Positions 1 through 10,809 of a DNA stretch of 64,000 bases are shown in pieces. The stretch spans positions 13,207,001 through 13,271,000 of the forward strand of contig JAYKKT010000073.1 in the NCBI GenBank assembly GCA_036023115.1, in the 5' to 3' direction. Numbering within the stretch: position 1 is the first letter of the stretch; each line of letters starts with the position of its first letter. The notes beneath the pieces are model-generated. The model was not told the DNA's origin and did no database searches. It was given only the letters and a program-made list of their open reading frames with translations. The DNA comes from Brasenia schreberi (Eukaryota; Streptophyta; Magnoliopsida; Nymphaeales; Cabombaceae). Position numbers and translations under genes: made by a program.

Positions 1-1379
1 CCTCGCCTTGGCCTTGCTCTTAGTGTGACTTGCACAGGAGGTAGTATCAATGGAAATCAAACTCCTGTTGCCTCTGTATTAGCAACTGCTCTATGGCCCT
101 TTCTGCTGCATTAAGGCATATTTGCTTCACAGCCAATTTGATTTGGATTCTCTACTCTTACATGTCAAATCAATTTTGAAAGTTGGGTAGCTGAAGCAAA
201 CAAGGGAAAAGGATTCGAAATCAATTTTGAGAGTTGGAGGGGGAGAGGTTGAATCATCTTCCTTCCAGACAACTGCAGTATGCGTTGTTACCAAAAGTGA
301 GTTGGTGACTGGGAAGGGCCTCTGGCTGCTGCTAGTCAGGCAGTCGGTGGGCTCAACTCCCATGGTTGTTACCAGCTAGCACGAGAGGAAGCTTGGCATA
401 CTGGCCCTGGCCTTATAATTTTTCTCTAGTTCTGACCTACAAATGGTTCTGCACCCTTTAGCGAAGTTTTTTTACTTGTAAGGTCCATGGTTTGTGAAAG
501 GAGGGGCTATCGGATCCATGGGCCAGTTGAAGCGAGCTCATAGAAGGCGTAGGACCATCAAGGCCGAAACCCTCTAAAATACAAGTCTTGCATTTTGGAG
601 TCCCCTTGTGTGTGCTTATTCCTCTTCATTTGTGACCTATTTCTCCTAATACCCGAGAAAATGGTTGGTTCACTTCATTTATAAGTAAAGTCTGCTGCTG
701 ATCAGGCCGGGAGCATGGCCTTTCTTGGGTAATAAGATCTTTGAGATTGGCCAGCCAGTTGGCTTTTTGATTGGTTATCCCTTTCTTTTGAAAAGGACGG
801 CTATCTTCTGTATTGCTTCTACTAGGCCCAAGACACCTTCTAAGCTCTGCAGGAAGACATGGCATTCTTGTTCAAATACAAGTCGGCCGTGCGTTGCGAT
901 AGTTCCCGAAGGTTAAATACTTCCACCTAGGTGTAGATTCGAGCAATATTGTTATATTGTTATATGTGTGTGCATTACTCAATGGAGTATATGGCAGTTT
1001 TCAACGGTGTGTTTTGAATAGGGAGAGAGTAGAGGAAGGTGGCGGTAGACAATGGTTGATGTTCAAAGCGACAAAAGGTAGTAAAATGAGGTGTGTGCAT
1101 CTTACTCAATTGAGTAGTAGGAAGCATCTCTTTCTCTCTCTCTATCTATCTTTTGGTGTACTATCTTTTGGTATATAATCTTGCATTCAATACACAATGC
1201 CTTTTGGATCTTACATGAACATCTCGGTCATTTGATCTTTAGAATGTTGTGAGCTAAAACGATTTTTTCTTAGATTATTTTTTATTGTTTTCTTTCGGTT
1301 TTCATCTTTCTCTTTTGAACATTTTTACCATCTAGGTTATAGTGCTTTCTTAACATAGCTTTTCTCATTTTTTCATTTA
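1..1379. other. Intergenic DNA, no gene recognised
   Basis: Only short open frames without recognisable domains occur here on either strand. A TATA-rich stretch and a short CT run lie near 1130-1150. Nothing resembles an exon of a known family. The region may hold the far end of the decayed LINE that follows, but I could not align it. Confidence 0.4.
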
Positions 1380-2045
1380 TTGGTTCTACTCTCAGTTTGT
1401 TTATAATAACCATGCTATGTATATAGTATTTTCATATGTGATCACACATCCAACAACACTCGAAACCATATTGCATAGTGGATCTAATTGTTCTATGATA
1501 TTTATCTTTCTATTTGAATGGTATCTTCTTGTCACCCTAATCCATCTCTTTAAGCAACCTTCATTAGTTGTATGCGTAACATCTCTATCAATTTTTTCAT
1601 CACTCTAAAAAATTAATCCTAAGTATTTAAAACTTTACTTAAGAAGGATGCAATATATAGTAATCTTAATTTTTATATCATCTAAAGTAATCAAATGATC
1701 AAGTTTACATTCCATATATTGTTCTATTCTACTAAGTCGAAAGTTTTACTTTTTAATGTTTCTCTCTATAACTCTAATTTCATATTAATTTTTCCTAAGA
1801 CTCATTCACTAATACAATGTCATATTTGAATAACATATATATAAGGATACTTTGTTTTGAATATGTTTTGTTAACTCATCAATAATCAAGCTAAATAAAC
1901 ATTAATTTTGATTATTGATATAATTCAATATTAACCTAAAAAATCCGTTATTCCTTTGAGTCTTCAAACATGTTTATGTAGTATCATAAATGTATTGATA
2001 TGCGTTAATGGGATACCTCTCTTTTCCACTGTCTCAACCCTAAAT
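1380..2045 (-). mobile_element. Decayed RTE-type LINE fragment
   Basis: Read on the minus strand, this stretch follows the same order of motifs as the better kept LINE copies at 10810-11611 and 30452-32860. Examples are the segment matching 'cattccatatattgt' and 'ctactaagtcg' near 1710-1740, and the 'gggatacct' segment near 2010. All frames are broken. It is a badly eroded internal pol piece (reverse transcriptase C-terminal side) with no clear ends or target-site duplication. Confidence 0.6.
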
Positions 2046-2378
2046 GTGAAAAGAAGAGGATTGCATTGGCTTTCGACCCCCACTTACAACTTTTCAAGAT
2101 TTTATATCATGAATAGTCATATCTATCACGTAATAAAGTAAAGTAATTTAACTCTCACCTTGATCTCAAAGATCCAAGAATCTTTATACTAGATTATGCC
2201 CCAAAAAATATTATACGTTTACCACTAGATATATAATGGTTCCATGGACAATAACTCCGTCCGGATTTTGCATCAACAATTTCGAGTTCTTACTAGATAG
2301 AGAATGGCATTACAAATTGACCTTCTTACGGATGCATAAAACAGAGCGTCCAGGGAGTCCATTATAGGGAAACAATCA

Positions 2379-3329
2379 CTAGAAGGCATTGTTGAGATAG
2401 AAGTAGAGACCAGCAAGAGCCACAACCCCGACTACAATTGCAATAGGCAATGCATTCCTGCACAATATTCCAACTCAGATTTACAAGTAAGTTCCCAGAG
2501 ATTGCTCATGTGCTGAATTCAAGCAAAACAGAAGAGGTAGAATGCATACCCAATTGCTTCATCCCTCTTCACCTGTGCCTTCCGAGCCTTGCGAACAGCC
2601 AAGTCATTGGAGTCCTTTGTTACAGCTGGTGCGTATGGCTTAAACCTCCGTTTTGGTGCACCACAGACTGAGACACCGACGTATTGAACCATATTTTGTT
2701 GTTGGTTATGCCATCAGACAAAGGATGTGTCAAGTACGATTCGATCGTCGTCTTACTAGAACTCTAATATAGATTTTTTGGAATATTTAGCTATCAATAA
2801 ACTTTTTTCTGACTGCAACCACCTAACGGGATGGAGAGGATAATCGAGGATGATGCACGGTACTTTACAATGCAATTGGCTTGGCTCAATCTTATTGTGT
2901 GAGAGAGAGAGAGACAGAGAGAGTTACCTGGGCAAAAGAACTTATCAGGAAGTTTCTCAAATGGGGTCCTGTCATTGTAGATATACCTAGAAGCAAAACG
3001 GCCAAAAGAGTTTGAATTGTCCCAACCTAATGTGAAATCAAAGATTGCAGTCTTTCACTAGATGGAAAACAGTAATCGGAATGAGAATTATACCCGCAAT
3101 CTCTGCAAATGTAAGCTTGTTTGGACGCGACCCTCATGGTGAATCTCGGTACTGAGGAAGCAAGCCGGGGAGAAGCTGCTGCAACAAACAGCTGCAGAGA
3201 CGTGGCGCCATTGAAGAAGGCAGATTTGAGAGCGAATTGGTCAGGATGCTGCCTGAGGCCGTGCTGAGTGGGACTCGGTAATCTAACAGCCGAGCTTTCG
3301 CAGGGCCTCACTGGAGTTTGCGCGGCCAT
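2379..3329 (-). CDS. Rubredoxin-like chloroplast membrane protein, complete
   Basis: Four exons join in frame with GT-AG borders: 3329-3094, 2986-2928, 2667-2550 and 2457-2379, giving 163 residues. The first 65 or so residues are Ser/Ala/Arg-rich like a plastid transit peptide. A rubredoxin-type iron site follows: C75-x2-C78-G and C97-P-V-C100-G. Only 18 residues separate the two CxxC knuckles, which is shorter than in classical rubredoxins and typical of a plant-specific rubredoxin-like group (Arabidopsis At5g51010 type, from recall). A Lys/Arg-rich linker leads to one C-terminal hydrophobic helix (about residues 140-159) ending at Asn-Ala-Phe. By family analogy it should be a thylakoid or envelope membrane iron protein; the electron partner is unknown. 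The ATG is preceded by a CT-rich leader and faces the CCB1 gene. No lesion is seen. Confidence 0.88.
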
Positions 3330-3633
3330 CTCTCTCTCTGACTCGTGATTGTGTGGCTAATTCCTTCGTGATTTGAGGATATGGAAGAGAAATATGACTG
3401 AGTGAGGAACCACTGAGCGTAAGGTCGCGGCCCACAAAACTCTTCAAACTCCACTTTTTTTTGTTTGTATAGTCTCTCTCTTATCACCTCTCTCGCTCTC
3501 TAACGAAAGGAACCTTCTTTTAGTGAATATTACCCTCTTGTCCAACAAATGATAAAAATCCAGGAAATCCCAACATATCACGACCATTGCCCCAACGGAT
3601 TAGAAATCCCAACATATCACGACCATTGCCCCA
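3330..3633. promoter_or_regulatory. Shared divergent promoter region of rubredoxin-like and CCB1 genes
   Basis: Just 304 bp separate the two start codons, so both promoters and 5' leaders must lie here or overlap the neighbouring exons. CT-rich pyrimidine patches occur near 3330 and 3474-3502; such patches are common near plant start sites. I do not see a convincing TATA box for either gene. The right end is a 39-bp tandem duplication that supplies the CCB1 start codon. Co-regulation is inference from geometry. Confidence 0.5.
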
Positions 3634-3637
3634 ATGG

Positions 3638-3641
<4 letters not shown>
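3564..3641. repeat. Tandem duplication, two 39-bp units
   Basis: Units 3564-3602 and 3603-3641 are nearly identical. The first reads 'gccccaacggatt' and the second 'gccccaatggatt'. The C-to-T difference creates the ATG at 3634 used by the CCB1-like gene; unit 1 has ACG at the matching place. Confidence 0.9.
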
Positions 3642-3687
<46 letters not shown>

Positions 3688-4903
3688 GCTCTGCTTTCTC
3701 CCTCTACTCTTCTCTCTCCACAGTTTAACACAAACCGGACGTCAACTACTGGCGTTTGTGCACATTCTCTTTTCCTCAGACGTCGATTAAATGGCAAAAG
3801 CACCCGTCCTCCACCACCACCAAATACAGAGGGAGGGCTCTCTGTTCGTCTCTCTCTAGCCGACGTTGCCTCTTCATCCGTAACTGCTGTCCTCTGTTTC
3901 TCTCTAGCTGAAAGTACGGGATACTCTTTGGCTAGCTACTACACCTCTTTAGGCCTCTTTGTTATCTCTGTTCCTGGTGTTTGGTCGCTCATCAAACGAT
4001 CTGTCAAATCCAAGGTTGAAATCCAGATTTCTCATCTATTTTCCTTTTTTTGGTTCATCGTGGATTCCTCGTTAGTTGCTGCTGAAATTCCTCGTGTCAC
4101 CAGTTCAAATCTGGTTCCTGGCATATGGTTAATGTATCGAAATCTATACTTTGGATATGGGGTTTGACAGATTGTGCAGAAAACCTTTGTGAGAGATGGA
4201 GTTGAGGAGAAAAGCAAGGAACCAAGCCAGGTCGCCGGAGAGATCCTCTCTTTCTTCACTCGTAACAACTTCACGGTAGCGGATAGAGGAGAGATAGTCA
4301 CGTATGGTTCTCTCTCTCTCTAACATGTAAGTTTTTATTATTACATGAATGAAGGTTCGAAGGAATAATGGTGCCAAGCAGAGGGCAGGCGGCATTACTC
4401 ACCTTCTGCACGTGCATTAGTTTAGCCAGTGTCGCTCTTGTGCTCACCATCACCGTCCCTGATGTAGGGAACGGATGGTTCTGGCTAACTGCATTTAGCC
4501 CATTAGTGTCAATCATTTCAAGAAACTTCTACAAACCATCATCCAATCTTTTTTATGCTCCATTGACGAGTAATACATGGATTGCACATTAGCTTTTCAT
4601 TTTATTGCATTTATGACTCCTTTTCTCGCTAAGAAACAGGGTTTGTTAGATGAGTTTTTAGTGAGAACATAATAAAGATTCCTTGGAAACCAAAGGTGAC
4701 AATCTTTGTGCTTTTGGTGCAGAGGAGTGTACTACTGGACGCGAGCATCTAGAAAGGAAGAGATCAAGGTGAAGATGATATTAGCAAATGACGGGAAGTT
4801 GCCTGAGATACTAGTTCAAGGAGATGATGAACAGATTGAGAGCATGAGGAAAGGAGCTCAATTTCATGGAGAAAGGGATGGTATACGTAAAGGGTATCCT
4901 TGA
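3634..4903 (+). CDS. CCB1: CCB1-type cofactor assembly protein of cytochrome b6f, 3' frameshift
   Basis: Four exons, 3634-4014, 4171-4306, 4363-4507 and 4723-4903, join with GT-AG borders and give 280 residues, near the roughly 267 of Arabidopsis CCB1. CCB1 is a thylakoid membrane protein needed for covalent attachment of heme c(i) to cytochrome b6 (complex C assembly). A Ser/Leu leader and Pro-rich stretch (1-90) precede the conserved core: a hydrophobic segment ending in 'SVPGVWSLIKRSVKSK' (105-127), 'EILSFFTRNNF', 'MVPSRGQAALLTF' (175 on), a second helix, and 'GVYYW' with 'ASRKEEIKVKM' (222-239). After Lys264 an extra G (about 4853-4854) changes frame: the conserved tail ('GMVYVKG') lies in the +1 frame and would stop at 4908-4910. 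As written the protein ends with about 16 aberrant residues. Assignment rests on recall of the family. The lesion could be real or a base-call error. Confidence 0.8.
3641..3682. repeat. (CT)21 microsatellite inside the CCB1 first exon
   Basis: Twenty-one CT units immediately follow the start codon region and encode an alternating Ser-Leu run at residues 3-17 of the CCB1-like protein. A two-base repeat in coding sequence means that any length change not divisible by three units would shift the frame. Confidence 0.93.
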
Positions 4904-4910
4904 AAGATGA

Positions 4911-5403
4911 GTTTTCTTCTTGTTCTGGCACCAACAGGGCCGTTTATTTTTGGGTCATGAAACAGAACCGTTGTTTTGACCAACCAAGAATGATAGAATT
5001 GCAGTTATGAGTCTTCTGACACGTGATGATTCTCTCTCTCTCTTGGCTCCCGAATCCTCGATAGACCGCATTTTCTGAGCGCAGTTCAGAAATATCATTA
5101 GATAAGTTGGACGATGAATCCAGCATGAACGTACAGACACTATGATTAATATGTAGCTTTAAACATGAGAATGCACAAATATACAAAGGGGAAAAAGGTA
5201 GTGCGTAACCCATTCTCGCTGAGACTTTTACGCCCTCAAGGAAATAATACAAGTGAATAAATTGGATAATAGCATGTTCAAATAAGCTCCCTTTGTTCAC
5301 ATGACAAAATCAACACCAAGCCTAGATCACTTGCTTATTCCTCTAATCCACATTGAAAAAGACCTTTGTTGTCTTCTATTTATTCAAGAACATCTACTCT
5401 TGA
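4911..5403. other. Short convergent intergenic region
   Basis: This lies between the end of the CCB1-like gene and the stop codon of the FKBP19-like gene. It must hold both 3' untranslated regions. No coding domain is recognisable. Confidence 0.5.
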
Positions 5404-6778
5404 TCAGCTTGGCATGATTTTGATAAGCCCTCTGTCAAACAACAAGGTCTTGTCGATGAGGCCTTGGTTCCTCAGCACAAAGTCCAGTGCACGTTGCCCC
5501 TGCAAATATAGAAGCCAGAGTAATTAACTTGTGCGTCAAAGGAAGCAAGACCTCAATGGAAAAAGAAAAGGAAAGGGTATTCTTGAACCCCCACAATCTG
5601 ATTTTCCAATGTTCTCTAAAGATCCCCTCAGAAGAATATTCTGATGAACATAAATAATGTGGAAACAAGAAGCTTTCTTTATAGTTTTCTACTTGAAATA
5701 TCAATGAATTCTCAATTCAAGAAAAGTTAAGAATATAGCGGAACTAAAAGAACCTCAAAAGCTTAGAAAGATTTTGCATCTCTCATGGTTTAATCGGGAA
5801 GTTTGCAACCAGTCCAAGGACTCCATACTATCTTAATAAACTTGAGACAAGATGTCGAAGGTATATTTGACTATAATCCAAAAGGCTTTGAATAAGGTAT
5901 AACAGGTCCGACAACTTCAACATGCAGTATAGAAACTTAAGGCCATAACTTATGTTGCAAGAATCAGATAAAACAGTGTTTGGATTTTCACTTAGAGAAA
6001 GTTGTAGGCCTTGGCCCTTTCTTGTTGAAGTCATTATCTGGATATGCCAGGTCTGGAGGGACTATAATCCTTGTGACACAACAGAACGAGAATAATCAGG
6101 TAAGCAACAGAGACTGCAGGAAAATGAATTAATACTTGGCAAACGAAAACCAATAGCCACCATATATCACAATGATTCTTGCAAACGTATGGATAACAAA
6201 ACTATCCTTTCATCCTTTCTTGAGCGGCATATGAGTGCAACATTCATGATCCTGCATTTACCAACTTCCGTTGTGTGTTCCATCTCAACTAATATGTGGC
6301 TATTATGGCAAGGAAACGCTTGATCTACAATGTACATTATTCTGAAGAATACTTATCCACAGCTTTTAAATACTGAATAGCATATCTAATTTAACAGTTA
6401 ACCGGAACAACAAAAGCAAATTATAGATAATTTTCATCCATGAGCTTCTAATAGACCATGCACTCCCATGAGTTCTATGTTCTCGTAATGTATCCAACGA
6501 ATAGCTAATTCTTTCAAAGTACATTAAAATGTATTGTACAATATATCAGAGTACAAGTCTAGTATCGTTGTATAAGGTCTTTTCAATCATCAGAGAACTT
6601 CGTGAAAAATATATATAATTAAAACACACGGACTTTCAAATTCACTTGGGCCAGTATAAGAATTGTGTTGTCGGGCAAGGGCTTAATAGTCTCTACAGAA
6701 GATCGAAAAAACTGGAATGGATATTCACATACACATCTAGTAATAAGGCATTCCTGCTATACTTTCCGTATCACATGA

Positions 6779-7024
6779 AATTTGCATGTAAAAGGCCAAA
6801 AAGCAGCACATGAGCATGGGTAAAAGCATCTGCAATAAAGATTATCTGATTTACTGAACAGCTTGTAAAAAGCAAAGATCTCATGCTCCTCCAAGGAACA
6901 AATTTTGCATGTAAAAGGCCAAAAACCAGCACATAAGCATGTGTAAAAGCATCTGCAATAAAAATTATCTGATTTACTGAACAGCTTGTAAAAAGCAAAG
7001 ATCTCATGCTCCTCCAAGGAACAA
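6779..7024. repeat. 123-bp tandem duplication in an FKBP19 intron
   Basis: Two nearly identical units of about 123 bp start at 'tttgcatgtaaaagg' (6781 and 6904) and end at 'ctcctccaaggaacaa'. It lies in the intron between blocks 8 and 9 and has no coding role that I can see. Few differences separate the units, so the duplication is fairly recent. Confidence 0.9.
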
Positions 7025-8769
7025 GTTTATCCTCGGAAGATAAAAGTTAGAAGTACCTTCGCACGCCACCTGGTGACATATAGCCTCCTCAAAAGCTTGT
7101 ATAACCTGAAATAAATTACGTAATACTTCTTCAACACAAACTCCTTTTCAGCTTTTCAAAGTTGCCTTAATAACCAAGGATATCTTCTAAAGGAATTCAT
7201 GCCAGCATCTTTTGGTTATGATAGCATGACCACAATCATTTGATTAACGTACAACTATAGCATGGTATTGTTTTGAGTAGCATATGCACCTGAACTCCGA
7301 ATGCAGGCACCAGATTGCCAGGCATCAAAGACCAAGGTTATACCTTACATGTAGTGGTATTGACACCATTTGGTATGAATGGCTAAAATTTGTACTGACC
7401 AAGGAAAGCTGCTAAAGTCACAAGCTACATGTGGCGGCCTAATGGGTAACTCTTCAGAGGTCAACTTTGATATGTATCACCATTATGACATGATGTGGGG
7501 GGGGAGCTACATTGATAAGCACACTAATGCAAATTAAATGATCCATATTTTACTAACCTGCTGGGATCCAACCACAAATTTGAAAGTCTTTCATCACCCT
7601 GCAGAATCAGAAAGCAACTGCCATAAAATTATTTCAAAGTGCCAAAACATTGACGCAAATGCCATACTACAAACTGCATCCAACAACCACAAATGAAAAT
7701 AAAAAAATCACAACTTTTTCCAGTATCACTAGCAATTCCATATTAATGATCAAGAATTATAATGTTTGGAAATTCTGGTCAGGAGATCTTTGACATTATG
7801 TGCACCATATAGTAGCATTACTCCCTTTGCTTAACACAATCTATCGGTTATCAACTAGCAGAAACCATGAAAAATAATCGGAATAGCATCTAGCGCTTGC
7901 TAGTCAATGAAATCACATTATTTTCTAGAAAGGCTATTAGTAAGTAATATAGTTACCAGGAATTATGTACGAAGACTGGCATAAACAGATGATACACAGA
8001 AGAGAACTCCAGAAGTACCTCAAAGGAACCGCCCTTTGTCTTGTTACGAGCTTCAAAAATACGACCATAGTACCCTATGGTATAACCGTCCCAGTCTACC
8101 TACAATTAGTTAAGGTCCATAAGCAATGACAAAAGGACATGACTGCAATAAATCTTCCCCTCTTTTTAGGCATTTCTAAATTCATCCTTCTTTTTTGGCT
8201 AATCTTTGACACGAACCTCCCCTTTACGTAGCCTTTCCAAGACAGTCCAAACATCTAGCTCAACCTCCAAACAGAACATTAAAAGGCACCCATATTGGAT
8301 ACATCCATTGGGTATGACATCAAACATCTAGGCCCACTCTCAGATTACTCAACCAAATTTAACAAATCAAATGGTGCATCTGCCCATAGTGAATTTGAGG
8401 TACAGAGAATTCAAGTTACCTTCTAAATCTAGTTTTTTTAGTACAACAGGAGGCTGAAGCCAGGTATGCATGTCCTCAGAGTTGAACTTGCGGTTTACAA
8501 CAGGCAAGTCAAGCACCCTGCCAGGTGGGCTAACGCCCTGAGTGCACCTCCTAACTCTAGGTAGCGTGCTTGGATTTCACTTGAACAATGAATAGTTTGA
8601 ATTCACAATCACTCAACTCCACTGTTTACATTCTCACCCTTCAGTCAGTAACTTGAATTTCCCCACATATGGACAAGCATATGAACTAAGGTTTTGATGT
8701 CCTGGAGACATGAAAGTGACGAATATGGTGGTGCATATAAGATGAAAGTGAATTCTTGAGTGTCCATTC

Positions 8770-8953
8770 CAGTAGCGGATCTAGAAAATAGTGTTGGGAG
8801 GGCGAAGTATGTATTTCATGGTGTTAGGGGGGGGTGAAGCATGAAGCTCAACCATGTATTCACTGTAAAATCTTTTACAGTGAAATGTCGAAATTTCAGC
8901 AGGGGACAGTCGCCCCCCACCCCACCCCACCCTTCTGTGTAGATCTGCCACTG
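8770..8953. mobile_element. 184-bp non-autonomous hAT MITE
   Basis: Terminal inverted repeats of about 16 bp begin CAGTAGCGGATCTAGA on the left and CAGTGGCAGATCTACA on the right (reverse complement). The element is flanked by a perfect 8-bp duplication GTCCATTC at 8762-8769 and 8954-8961. Eight-base duplications and CAGTG ends are diagnostic of hAT elements. It has no coding capacity and sits in the intron between FKBP19 blocks 5 and 6. Confidence 0.9.
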
Positions 8954-10361
8954 GTCCATTCTCAAGTAAATTCCTGTTAATTTGTTCCAAAATATCCTAC
9001 ATATGGTGATCGTGCTCTTTACAACTCCATAAGCAACCATGCGATGTTATAGAACAGGCAGCTACTTGCAACGAGCTATCAAGGAAACATGACTGAAAAT
9101 GTTCAGACAGACAAAGCAAATAAGTGAGACCTTGCAAAACATCCGCAACCCAGGGAATCAGCAAGCTCATAAAAATATATTCATGCTGACCAGGTTCCTA
9201 ACCACAACAGTCTCCCCTGTCTTTGGTGTAGGACCACTTCCAGTTCGTAAGTCCTGTAGACCTTTTTAATTCACATCAAAATCGATTAATTCTACTCGCT
9301 AACCATTTTAGTGAAATTGTAAAACAAGGACGTAATCCTACCAATACCATATAGTAAAGTTGATGCAAATATAAACATCATAATAAGTGACCTTGTACTG
9401 AAAGGCCTGAGTCTGTTTCTGTGTAATCAGGGTACCGCATTTTCGATTTTCCATAGTCCTTCCCACGAAGAGCCGGCACTGCAAGCATCAGCAAATAAAC
9501 CTTCAGAAATTCCCTTGTTCTCGTTGCCACAAAACAGGTTGGTTGACTAGGAAGGGGAAAAAAGACTAATTCGTGAACGTACTGTCTGCAAATTCAGCAG
9601 CCACAGCGGAAGTATCAGTTGTAGTATTTTGACAAGCTCCAAGAAGCAACCCAATGGTTGCCAAGATCATCCTTCTTCTTGGACAAACATCCAATTCAGA
9701 AGCAGTTAAAATATGTGAGACGAAGCACAATCGTTAGAAGAGCATTCACATAAGCTACTTTTAATGTTGGCACTAATGCTTTGTCGATAAAATGAAGTAC
9801 AAAACAGTTGTATTTGTGATGGATGACCTCTCTGTCTCTGTGTGTGTGTACGTGTGTAGGCACGTTTCTTGTTGGTCATAGCATGCGTGTGCGCGTCCCC
9901 GCAATATACAAACACGCACATACATATACATAGAGAGAGAGAGAGAGCACCGTCTAGGCTTGAGATAGCCAATACCGGACATCTTGCCGACGTAGATAAA
10001 CGCTTGCGAATCTTGCCCCCGTTTCTCTGCAAAAAATACGACCGAACAACAAAATAACAACGTAAACCCAAAAAGCCAAGGATTGCTACACGAATCTTCG
10101 ATAGAGAAATGAAAAAGAACGAACATAAAACCCAGGAAGTAAACTCCCCAAAAGCACTCCTAATATAAAATAATGCACCCACAATTTAAAAAACGATTGC
10201 CCACCCACAAACAACAAAATTCTGCAACTCAAACTCTAACAAAAAGACGGACAACCATAACGATGAGAAGGAACCTCAAGGTTGGGACTTCGAACTCGAA
10301 AATTGAAAGCATTAACTGGTCGATTGTAAATAAATTGTGGGAGGGAAGTCAAGGACGCCAT

Positions 10362-10799
10362 GGCACTCGCAGTGCGAGCGAGAAGAACAAGCCAGTCATC
10401 TACTTTCTTTGCACTTTTGATTTATAGTTCAACGTGCGGGAGGGAGGCAGGGAGGAAGGGAAGACGGCGGAAGATAAACGGATTTCCGCGCAGTCGATTT
10501 CCGCGCGCGATCGCCTTCACCCGGGACATGGCCCGTCTAGCGGCAACATGCTAATTTACAGTTTTTTTTTTATCTTTGCTTTCTTTTTTTTTAAGGCAGG
10601 CGAGGCTAGGCACATCCCTACTACATATATTATGACAATAAACTATTCGTGAATTATATAGACGTTCTTTTTAAGGCAGGCCGGATTAGGAAGACGCTTC
10701 CCACTTACATTATAATAAATAATATATATAGTATAATAATAACACTTGGTTCCACTCTCTTTTCTTTATATATATAATGATAAAAAGGATTTGCGCATG
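10362..10799. other. Upstream region of the FKBP19-like gene
   Basis: It includes a GC-rich patch (10430-10550) with runs of G and A and a 'ccgcgcg' block, then T-rich DNA and a 'tttttaaggcaggc' motif seen twice (about 10589 and 10669). It probably contains the FKBP19 promoter. No gene is recognised. Confidence 0.4.
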
Positions 10800-10809
10800 A
10801 ATGAGAGTA

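Larger units (their letters stand above)
5404..10361 (-). pseudogene. FKBP19: FKBP19-type thylakoid-lumen immunophilin, multiply lesioned
   Basis: Ten exon-like blocks on the minus strand spell an FKBP19-type peptidyl-prolyl isomerase: 10361-10275, 10026-9951, 9702-9583, 9478-9392, 9253-9203, 8099-8019, 7598-7558, 7105-7057, 6069-5994 and 5499-5404. Block 3 has Arg-Arg-Arg before 'MILATIGLLLGA', a lumen-targeting signal. Later blocks hold 'KSKMRYPDYTET', 'VDWDGYTIGYYGRIFEARN', 'VIQAFEEA', 'PGGVRR', 'IIVPP' and 'GQRALDFVLRNQGLIDKT', matching the FKBP fold and the FKBP19 C-terminus. Lesions: block 3 lacks an AG acceptor; block 4 has one extra T (near 9402); block 7 is 4 bp short; block 8 is about 7 bp short inside 'EEA..PGG'; block 9 lacks the GT of its donor (near 5993). 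Other blocks keep frame and splice sites. It is probably a pseudogene unless the assembly is locally poor. Confidence 0.78.

Noticed and set aside
626..916. Frames on both strands near 0.6-0.9 kb that vaguely recall LINE RNase H text
   Set aside because: I could not place any catalytic motif; the resemblance is too weak to annotate.
9706..10182. A 158-codon minus-strand open frame over FKBP19 blocks 2 and 3
   Set aside because: It merely runs through block 2 and neighbouring introns. Only the block 2 part fits the FKBP19 leader; the rest is intron and CT/GT repeat.
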